In this document: piece by piece, positions 1-6,698 of the stretch
How positions within the stretch are numbered: position 1 is the stretch's first letter
How the letters are laid out: each line of letters starts with the position of its first letter
DNA from: Rickettsiales bacterium
Lineage (GTDB): Bacteria; Pseudomonadota; Alphaproteobacteria; Rickettsiales; UBA3002
DNA: 6,698 bases
Assembly: GCA_947441895.1 (NCBI GenBank)
Contig: CANEUT010000089.1
Coordinates: 1-6,698, forward strand
Reading direction: 5' to 3'
Notes under the pieces: model-generated
Told to the model about the DNA's origin: nothing
Database searches by the model: none
What the model saw: only the letters and a program-made list of their open reading frames with translations
Program-made: the position numbers and the translations under genes

Positions 1-180
1 ATTGGCATTATGCTGCACCCATTTACGCCCGATGCCGCAAATAAGCTGCTGGATCAGCTGGCCATTCCAGAAAACCAACGTTTGTTCAAACATCTCACGG
101 CGGAGTTTGCGCTTATGCCCACCACACCATTGCCAAAGCCGGAAGGGGTGTTCCCACGGCTAGTGGCCGATGCGGCATAA
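1..180 (+). CDS. metG: Methionyl-tRNA synthetase, C-terminal end (partial, start lies before the window)
   Basis: Frame 1 is open from the window edge to a TAA at 178-180 and gives 59 residues. The segment resembles the end of the helical anticodon-binding domain of bacterial MetRS: a hydrophobic stretch (IGIMLHPFTPDAANKLLDQL), then the Pro-rich tail PLPKPEGVFPRL that closes short-form MetRS proteins. MetRS attaches methionine to tRNA-Met in the cytoplasm, using ATP. The protein stops just after this tail, so it lacks the extra C-terminal tRNA-binding (EMAP-like) domain of the E. coli enzyme. That short form is usual in Alphaproteobacteria. The catalytic domain, with its HIGH and KMSKS motifs, lies outside the window, so the call rests on the tail and on the following tatD, a common alphaproteobacterial order. 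Only two bases separate its stop from the tatD start. Confidence 0.85.
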   Translation: MGIMLHPFTPDAANKLLDQLAIPENQRLFKHLTAEFALMPTTPLPKPEGVFPRLVADAA

Positions 181-182
181 TC

Positions 183-959
183 ATGCTTGTCGATTCGCAT
201 TGTCACCTGAATTATTCCGAATTGGCCGATACGGCCGGGGTCATTGCCCGTGCGAAAGAAGCGGGGGTAGGGATGTTTCAAACCATTTCCACCAAACGGT
301 CTGATTTTGCTGAAGTAAAGCGACTCGCTGAAACCTATCCCGAAATTTACTGCTCCATCGGTATTCACCCACACGAGGCCGAGCCACACGAAGATATTTC
401 GGAAACCGAGCTGTTGGCTGCGGCAAATCACCCACGGGTGATCGGAATCGGCGAAACGGGGCTGGATTATTATTATGAGCACAGCCCGCGCGAGGTTCAG
501 CAACGATTGTTTCGCACACACATCAATGTGGCACGCCAATTAGAACTTCCGGTCATCGTCCACTCGCGCGATGCTGACGAAGATACTGTGGCCATTTTGC
601 AAGAATGCTATGCTGATGCGCCATTTAAAATCTTAATCCATTGCTTTAGCTCTTCAAAATATCTATCTGATAAATCAATAGAACTAGGTGGATTTATTTC
701 AGCATCAGGGATTATTACATTCAAGAAATCCCAGACACTTAGAGATGTGTTTGCGGCAGTTCCCCTGAGTAATATTTTGGTGGAAACGGATTCGCCATAT
801 CTAGCCCCCGAGCCGCACAGGGGCAAGCCATGTGAGCCAGCTTTTACAGCACATACAGCAAAAAAACTGGCCGAAATAAAAGCTTTATCGCTTAATGAAG
901 TTACCAGCACCACGACCGATAATTTCTTCCGGCTGTTTTCAAAGGCTAAGAGACCATGA
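183..959 (+). CDS. tatD: TatD family metal-dependent DNase/hydrolase
   Basis: 258 residues, the usual length for the TatD family (about 255-265). This is an amidohydrolase-like TIM barrel that binds two divalent metals; characterised members are cytoplasmic DNases acting on DNA ends. The metal ligands are all visible: H6 and H8 in DSHCHLN near the N-terminus, E91 in IGETGLDYYY, H127 in VIVHSRDA, H153 in LIHCFS and D203 in ETDSPYLAPEPHRGK. The C-terminal helix with N247 (DNFFRLF) closes the fold. A small oddity is HCFSSS at 153-158, where most members I recall have HCFSG. The ATG at 183 follows the metG stop by two bases with no clear Shine-Dalgarno sequence, so translation is probably coupled to metG. 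Codons 600 onward are distinctly AT-richer than the first half. The family call is very firm; the exact substrate is not known from sequence. Confidence 0.95.
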   Translation: MLVDSHCHLNYSELADTAGVIARAKEAGVGMFQTISTKRSDFAEVKRLAETYPEIYCSIGIHPHEAEPHEDISETELLAAANHPRVIGIGETGLDYYYEHSPREVQQRLFRTHINVARQLELPVIVHSRDADEDTVAILQECYADAPFKILIHCFSSSKYLSDKSIELGGFISASGIITFKKSQTLRDVFAAVPLSNILVETDSPYLAPEPHRGKPCEPAFTAHTAKKLAEIKALSLNEVTSTTTDNFFRLFSKAKRP

Positions 960-1738
960 AGGTAACAATTCTTGGATGTGGTGCATCGGGCGGAGTCCCC
1001 CTAATTGGCTGCGGTTGCAACGTATGTATCTCAAAAAATCAGTACAATAAACGCCTTCGTTCATCCATTATTGTTGAGATTAAGAAAACAAAATTACTCA
1101 TTGATTCATCACCAGATTTGCGTCAGCAGATGATGAATAGCGGCTATGATTACGCCGATGCGGTGCTTTATACCCATGGCCATGCCGATCATACCCATGG
1201 CATCGATGATCTGCGTGCCTTTAATTACCATCGCAATGCGCCACTACCCATTTATGGCACAGCCGAGTTTATGGATGAGTTCCAGATTCGCTTCCCTTAT
1301 GCCTTTGGCACCAAGCCGGTATGGGCAGGGTGGACGCGGCCCAACTTAGTGCCTCATATGATTGATGAATATGGCGAATTTATGTTTAACGGTATCGCCA
1401 TTCAACATTTCCTCCAGTACCACGGTAAGGGTAAGACTATCGGCTATCGTATTGGAAATTTTGCTTATTCAACAGATGTGAATAAGCTTCCGGACAAAAG
1501 CCTTCAACTTCTTGAATCACTTGATGTTTGGGTTGTGGATTGTTTGCGATGTGAACCGGCGCCAACCCATGCGCATTTGGAAATGACCTTGGGATGGATT
1601 GAACTGCTGAAGCCCAAACGGGCAATTTTGACACATATGTCGCACGATCTAGATTATGAATGGCTTAGCAGCATATTGCCGCCCAATGTTGAAGCCGCCT
1701 ATGATGGCATGACCATCGAGGTTACTGACACTAACTAA
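956..1738 (+). CDS. PhnP-like metallo-beta-lactamase-fold hydrolase (cyclic phosphodiesterase type)
   Basis: 260 residues. The core metal motif HGHADH (H74, H76, D78, H79) is followed by H156 (QYHGKGKTIGY), D174 (YSTDVNKLPD) and H227 (ILTHMSHDLDY), the ligand set of a two-metal metallo-beta-lactamase hydrolase. The N-terminus has a Cys cluster (C19, C21, C24 in GCGCNVC) and a second histidine, H230. From memory these match the three Cys and one His that hold the structural zinc of E. coli PhnP. THAHLEM (H205, H207) also resembles PhnP. PhnP opens phosphoribosyl 1,2-cyclic phosphate during phosphonate breakdown and has cyclic-nucleotide phosphodiesterase activity. No phn genes are visible here and the gene sits last in a metG-tatD run, so the substrate may differ; I therefore give no symbol. 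The ATG overlaps the tatD stop (ATGA, 956-959), indicating translational coupling. The fold is certain, the PhnP-like subgroup likely, the reaction inferred. Confidence 0.88.
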   Translation: MKVTILGCGASGGVPLIGCGCNVCISKNQYNKRLRSSIIVEIKKTKLLIDSSPDLRQQMMNSGYDYADAVLYTHGHADHTHGIDDLRAFNYHRNAPLPIYGTAEFMDEFQIRFPYAFGTKPVWAGWTRPNLVPHMIDEYGEFMFNGIAIQHFLQYHGKGKTIGYRIGNFAYSTDVNKLPDKSLQLLESLDVWVVDCLRCEPAPTHAHLEMTLGWIELLKPKRAILTHMSHDLDYEWLSSILPPNVEAAYDGMTIEVTDTN

Positions 1739-1746
1739 TTGTATAG

Positions 1747-1789
1747 TAATGAAGAAGGCTTAATTCACCGTCACCTTCATCATTATTTT
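1747..1789 (+). terminator. Candidate transcription terminator after the metG-tatD-hydrolase run
   Basis: Bases 1747-1758 (TAATGAAGAAGG) pair with 1774-1785 (CCTTCATCATTA) at 11 of 12 positions, the one mismatch being A1753/A1779. The loop is 15 bases and TTTT follows at 1786-1789. It starts nine bases after the hydrolase stop codon, the right place for an intrinsic terminator. The stem is rather AT-rich, the loop long and the T run short, so it may be weak. Read on the other strand, the stem is not followed by a T run, so it would not obviously serve ccmB. Confidence 0.4.
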
Positions 1790-1790
1790 C

Positions 1791-1806
1791 CATAATACAT
1801 ATTATG
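1791..1806. repeat. AT-rich near-palindrome in the convergent spacer
   Basis: CATAATA at 1791-1797 and TATTATG at 1800-1806 are perfect inverted copies around a two-base centre. The site lies between the ends of two converging transcription units, 80 bases past the ccmB stop on the minus strand. It could be a weak hairpin at the end of the ccmB transcript, a protein-binding site or chance in AT-rich DNA. No T run follows it on either strand. Confidence 0.3.
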
Positions 1807-1885
1807 CGACTTTAGATTAGTGTGTGATTCAAGGAAAGTCAGGCATTAACCGATGTCCCCTAATGTTATGCAGGTAAGTTTGCGA

Positions 1886-2530
1886 CTAATTCGATGCCCG
1901 GATACTGGCAGCACCGGCAAATGCGGTGATTGGCAGCAGAAACACGGTCAAACCAATCAAAAAAACCAGGTTTGGCTGCCAAATATCGCCAACCTGCCGG
2001 CAATAATCGCTACCAAAGATCATCACCGGAATGGATAATGGCAGAATAATGAGGCTGACAATGGCGCCTGCCCGGGCCACCCCGGCCGTCAGCGCTGCCA
2101 CCAGGCACGTAATCATGGTCAGCGCTGCTGCCCCCAAACCAAGGCCAATAGCATAGTGAGCCCATTGTTTGACGTCTATATTGAGCAATATTGCCGCAAT
2201 AGGCAGCATAAAGAGCGTTGGAATGGCCACAAAGAGGTAAAATGCGGCCCATTTAGCAAGAATAATACGCTCCAGCGAGACTGGTAGCAGCTGATAATAT
2301 TCCAGTCGACCGCTCTCGGCATCGCGCTGAAAAAGATTCATGCCCGCTAAGGCTACCGAAAGTGATAAGGCGATCCATAAAAGAACGGGCGCAAGCGACT
2401 GAAGACCATCACTACTACCTGGAAAGCCAAATGGCGCAAGCACGATAATGGAGATAAAAAAACTATAAATATAAATAGCTTCTTTTGTATTCTTAATGTA
2501 ATACTTTAATTCATGTTGAAAGATACTCAT
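1886..2530 (-). CDS. ccmB: Heme exporter membrane subunit CcmB
   Basis: 214 residues, close to the usual length of about 220 for CcmB. It is an inner-membrane protein of the CcmABC(D) complex, which works with CcmE to supply heme for cytochrome c assembly in the periplasm. Six hydrophobic segments are visible at roughly 19-34, 44-64, 92-116, 125-149, 152-173 and 187-209. Family features seen are LAPFGFPG at 31-38, APVLLWIA at 47-54, the cytoplasmic FQRDAESGRLEYYQLLPVSL at 67-86 and the PLSIPVMIFGS segment at 164-174. The ATG overlaps the ccmA stop (ATGA read on the minus strand, 2527-2530), and GAGGG at 2537-2541, inside ccmA, is a good ribosome binding site six bases upstream. In many bacteria ccmC, ccmD and ccmG follow; here the next genes converge from the other side, so ccmB ends the cluster. 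The family call is firm. Confidence 0.93.
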   Translation of the reverse strand: MSIFQHELKYYIKNTKEAIYIYSFFISIIVLAPFGFPGSSDGLQSLAPVLLWIALSLSVALAGMNLFQRDAESGRLEYYQLLPVSLERIILAKWAAFYLFVAIPTLFMLPIAAILLNIDVKQWAHYAIGLGLGAAALTMITCLVAALTAGVARAGAIVSLIILPLSIPVMIFGSDYCRQVGDIWQPNLVFLIGLTVFLLPITAFAGAASIRASN

Positions 2531-3156
2531 GCCTCACCCTCTTGTTGAAGATGAATATCATTTCGTTTTAATTCCAGAATCTTGACACTATTTCCTTGAA
2601 CATTCATATGCGATGTCATGGCCACCATGCCACCCTGCTCGAGCCGCGACTGAATGAGCGATTGCAACAACTCCCCGGCGTCAGCGTCGAGATTTGATAC
2701 TGGCTCATCGAGTAGCCATAGCGGCGATGGGATGGTGATAAGTCGCGTAAGGGCAACCCGCTGTTGCCACCCGGCCGACAGGGTGTGGACCGGCACATCG
2801 GCCACTTCCTCCAAATCAAAATAATGAAGCGCCGCCGAAATCAGCTCGTTTGAATGATACTGGGCAGCCCAAAAGGCAACATTATCATAAACGCTCATGC
2901 TGGAAACCAGCCCACGCTTATGCCCCAAATACAACATGGGAATGAGTGGCGGCCATTGCCCATTCACCCGAATCTGGCCACTGCCGAGCGGCAAAAGACC
3001 ACAGATAGTTTTGAGTAGAGTCGATTTGCCGACCCCATTGGCGCCGCGAATGACAAGCAGCTCTCCGCCCTTCAGCTCCAAATTGATGGGCGCCGTCATG
3101 GGGATGCCATCGCGGGCCAGCACAAGGCCCTTCAATGCAAAACTGTTACTTTTCAT
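2527..3156 (-). CDS. ccmA: Heme exporter ATP-binding subunit CcmA
   Basis: 209 residues, a single ABC ATPase domain of the size normal for CcmA. It is the cytoplasmic ATPase that, with CcmB and CcmC, drives release of heme-loaded CcmE for cytochrome c maturation. Walker A is GANGVGKST (38-46), the family-typical YLGHKRGL lies at 76-83, the ABC signature is LSAGWQQRVALTRL (126-139), Walker B is WLLDEP (147-152) with D150 and E151, the D-loop is SNLD (154-157), and the switch histidine is H183 (TSHM). The signature has W130 where most ABC proteins have Gln (LSGGQ/LSAGQ). The ATG at 3154-3156 has a weak GGAAC five bases upstream and overlaps no other gene. It is the first gene of a two-gene unit with ccmB (4-base overlap) and is divergent from acnA. 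The YLGH motif and the ccmB partner separate it from generic ABC ATPases. Confidence 0.94.
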   Translation of the reverse strand: MKSNSFALKGLVLARDGIPMTAPINLELKGGELLVIRGANGVGKSTLLKTICGLLPLGSGQIRVNGQWPPLIPMLYLGHKRGLVSSMSVYDNVAFWAAQYHSNELISAALHYFDLEEVADVPVHTLSAGWQQRVALTRLITIPSPLWLLDEPVSNLDADAGELLQSLIQSRLEQGGMVAMTSHMNVQGNSVKILELKRNDIHLQQEGEA

Positions 3157-3164
3157 CCACGTTC

Positions 3165-3173
3165 CATGATAAA
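3165..3173 (+). repeat. Direct repeat copy 1, CATGATAAA, ccmA-proximal
   Basis: The 9-base string CATGATAAA occurs here and again at 3257-3265 in the same orientation, 92 bases apart. One copy is beside each gene start of the divergent ccmA/acnA spacer. It could be a regulator half-site or coincidence; the bases flanking the two copies do not match. Confidence 0.25.
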
Positions 3174-3207
3174 AGAGTATCGATGATGGTGACGACGGGG
3201 TTTGTGG

Positions 3208-3235
3208 TTGCCTATAGCGAATGGGCCTACATAAT
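3208..3235 (+). promoter_or_regulatory. Candidate sigma-70 promoter for acnA
   Basis: TTGCCT at 3208-3213 (4 of 6 matches to TTGACA) and CATAAT at 3230-3235 (5 of 6 to TATAAT) are separated by 16 bases. They lie within the 126-base divergent spacer and would start transcription about 40 bases before the acnA ATG. I see no equally good promoter for ccmA on the other strand. I found no clear Fur, Irr or RirA-type iron box, but such sites are degenerate. Confidence 0.4.
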
Positions 3236-3256
3236 CTACACGTTAAACAAGAACAA

Positions 3257-3265
3257 CATGATAAA
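3257..3265 (+). repeat. Direct repeat copy 2, CATGATAAA, acnA-proximal
   Basis: Second copy of the 9-base string at 3165-3173. It lies downstream of the proposed acnA promoter, so it would fall within the acnA leader transcript if that promoter is correct, about 18 bases before the start codon. Confidence 0.25.
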
Positions 3266-3271
3266 CCGCAT

Positions 3272-3276
3272 GGGAG
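3272..3276 (+). promoter_or_regulatory. Ribosome binding site that fixes the acnA start
   Basis: GGGAG sits six bases before the ATG at 3283. The next codon is GTG (3286), also a possible start, but the spacing favours the ATG. The upstream ATG at 3270 is out of frame. Confidence 0.7.
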
Positions 3277-3282
3277 ATACTG

Positions 3283-5983
<2,701 letters not shown>

Positions 5984-5985
<2 letters not shown>

Positions 5986-5988
5986 GAG
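5984..5988 (+). promoter_or_regulatory. Ribosome binding site overlapping the acnA stop codon
   Basis: AGGAG begins within the TAG stop of acnA (5983-5985) and lies five bases before the ATG at 5994. The layout allows a ribosome ending acnA to re-initiate on the next gene, and fixes that start. Confidence 0.75.
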
Positions 5989-5993
5989 TTTTT

Positions 5994-6368
5994 ATGACCG
6001 ACGTAACCACGCCGAACACCCCAACTTCTGGTGATAAATATGACCCGGATGCGCTGAGCCGGGTTATTATGCTGCTCTATGGAAAAATGGATCATGGTGG
6101 CCCCTTCTGGTGCTATGTGGCCATTAAGCCATCGCAGTTTGAAGCCTTCAAAGTAGCAGAAAAAAGCGGCAGTATTGATCTTTATAACTTCGAAGCATTC
6201 GGCGAAGTGATTGTTTCGGCCGAAGGCGCCACCCCGCCAGAAGAAGTGACGCTGAAAGTGGCCGAAATGTATGGGGCCGATGCCAGCACCTTCTTCCAGC
6301 CGATTGATCCGATTGCTGAAATTGGAAAGAAAATTGATGAAATGAAAGCGCGTGACGAAGCGGAATAA
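5994..6368 (+). CDS. Uncharacterised 124-residue protein coupled to acnA
   Basis: I do not recognise a named family. The protein is soluble and acidic at both ends: no signal peptide, no membrane segment. Residues 1-16 are Thr/Pro-rich and probably disordered. A likely helix at 17-32 (DPDALSRVIMLLYGKM) leads to an aromatic strand with the only cysteine, C40 (GPFWCYVAIKP, 36-46). A helix follows at about 47-58, a strand at 71-77 (EVIVSAE), a helix at 81-94 (PPEEVTLKVAEMYG) and a charged C-terminal helix at about 107-124. The strong Shine-Dalgarno overlapping the acnA stop, and codon use like that of acnA, make this a genuine gene. It is the last gene of that transcript and converges on the nuclease gene 13 bases away. 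Tight coupling suggests a role linked to aconitase level, cluster state or general respiration, but that is inference only. Secondary structure was judged by eye. Confidence 0.88.
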   Translation: MTDVTTPNTPTSGDKYDPDALSRVIMLLYGKMDHGGPFWCYVAIKPSQFEAFKVAEKSGSIDLYNFEAFGEVIVSAEGATPPEEVTLKVAEMYGADASTFFQPIDPIAEIGKKIDEMKARDEAE

Positions 6369-6374
6369 ACCCTA

Positions 6375-6391
6375 GGCAGTGTTAACCTGCC
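6375..6391. terminator. Small hairpin in the tail-to-tail junction, possible weak bidirectional terminator
   Basis: GGCAG at 6375-6379 pairs with CTGCC at 6387-6391 around a 7-base loop that contains the nuclease stop codon. The stem is only five pairs. On the minus strand a short T-rich stretch (GGGTTTATT) follows; on the plus strand there is none. With just 13 bases between the two stop codons, any terminator must overlap coding sequence. Confidence 0.3.
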
Positions 6392-6698
6392 CATTCATCA
6401 TAACGGCTGATACCATCATAATCATTTTCAAACCGTTCGGCATGCGCTAAAGGGCGCGCCAGTAGCGGCGTTTTCTCATTCAATAATTCATTCAACGCCG
6501 CCCTCAATTTTTCTGGCAACTCATTTTCTATCAGCTGGTTAAAACCAACATTGCGAATATCGCCTACCGTTTTTCCGTGTGGCAATTGCCAATAGCTAAT
6601 CGCATCCACCGGTTCGCCGTTCCCCTGCATCATCATGGCATAGGCGAGCAGCTGCACGGATTTTCCTTCAATTATGTGTTTTTCTTTCGGTGTATCCC
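6382..6698 (-). CDS. addB: PD-(D/E)XK nuclease C-terminal end, probably double-strand break repair protein AddB (partial)
   Basis: The minus-strand frame is open from the right window edge to a TAA at 6382-6384, giving about 105 residues. A GTG at 6657 could be taken as a start, but the frame continues upstream without a stop and reads DTPKEKHIIEGKSVQLLAYA. This fits the end of a RecB-type nuclease domain: the position after a DYKTG motif, followed by the QxxxY motif (QLLAY). The tail TPLLARP...DYDGISRYDEW recalls the end of alphaproteobacterial AddB, which I remember as TPxLSRP...DYDHLARVxEW. AddB pairs with AddA to process double-strand DNA ends for RecA recombination. No cysteine is present in this tail, unlike Firmicutes AddB, whose C-terminal Cys help hold an Fe-S cluster. 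The catalytic residues and the helicase-like part lie outside the window. Another PD-(D/E)XK nuclease is the alternative. Confidence 0.68.
   Translation of the reverse strand, partial: DTPKEKHIIEGKSVQLLAYAMMMQGNGEPVDAISYWQLPHGKTVGDIRNVGFNQLIENELPEKLRAALNELLNEKTPLLARPLAHAERFENDYDGISRYDEWAG

Noticed and set aside
54..539. 161-residue minus-strand reading frame over metG and tatD
   Set aside because: It lies opposite the well-supported tatD and metG frames, has no ribosome binding site I can see and no recognisable motif; it is a shadow frame.
1853..2038. 61-residue plus-strand frame starting in the convergent spacer
   Set aside because: Most of it is antisense to the ccmB 3' end, it has no Shine-Dalgarno, and its composition (many Gln, Asn, Lys, His) looks like a shadow of ccmB.
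3157..3282. Riboswitch or iron-regulator box upstream of acnA
   Set aside because: The spacer is short, I found no long inverted repeats or known riboswitch core, and no convincing Fur, Irr or RirA consensus.
6382..6657. A complete 91-residue gene starting at GTG 6657
   Set aside because: The frame stays open past this GTG to the window edge, and the added residues fit the nuclease domain before QxxxY, so it is the end of a longer protein.

Overview
The window reads as chromosomal core DNA from an alphaproteobacterium of moderate GC content. Hand counts give about 52% GC in typical coding stretches and about 40% in a few patches. Three things point to this group: a short-form metG followed by tatD and a PhnP-like metallo-beta-lactamase-fold gene, an acnA divergent from ccmAB, and the tail of an alphaproteobacterial-type AddB nuclease. 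The combination of a cytochrome c maturation heme exporter and an AcnA-type aconitase suggests an aerobic, respiring cell. I cannot name the genus. I see no transposase, integrase, phage gene, tRNA, rRNA or CRISPR array.

Layout, left to right. The 3' end of metG (1-180, +), tatD (183-959, +) and a PhnP-like hydrolase (956-1738, +) form one tightly packed run, with a 2-base gap and then a 4-base overlap. It ends in a 147-base convergent spacer that holds an imperfect hairpin followed by a short T run and, just after it, an AT-rich near-palindrome. On the opposite strand, ccmA (2527-3156, -) and ccmB (1886-2530, -) overlap by 4 bases and encode the ATPase and one membrane subunit of the heme exporter for cytochrome c maturation. 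No ccmC, ccmD or ccmG follows ccmB. A 126-base divergent spacer then leads to acnA (3283-5985, +), a full-length aconitase with all its iron-sulfur cysteines. A 124-residue protein I do not recognise (5994-6368, +) follows; its ribosome binding site overlaps the acnA stop codon, so the two are probably co-expressed. Thirteen bases further on, facing it, is the 3' end of a PD-(D/E)XK nuclease that looks like AddB (6382-6698, -), cut by the window edge.

How the genes relate. The left block is housekeeping: tRNA charging, a TatD nuclease and a phosphodiesterase-like hydrolase. The middle and right blocks (heme export, TCA-cycle aconitase) both serve respiration and share one divergent promoter region. 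The least explained element is the small protein coupled to acnA. I found no convincing new multi-gene system; the findings are modest leads.
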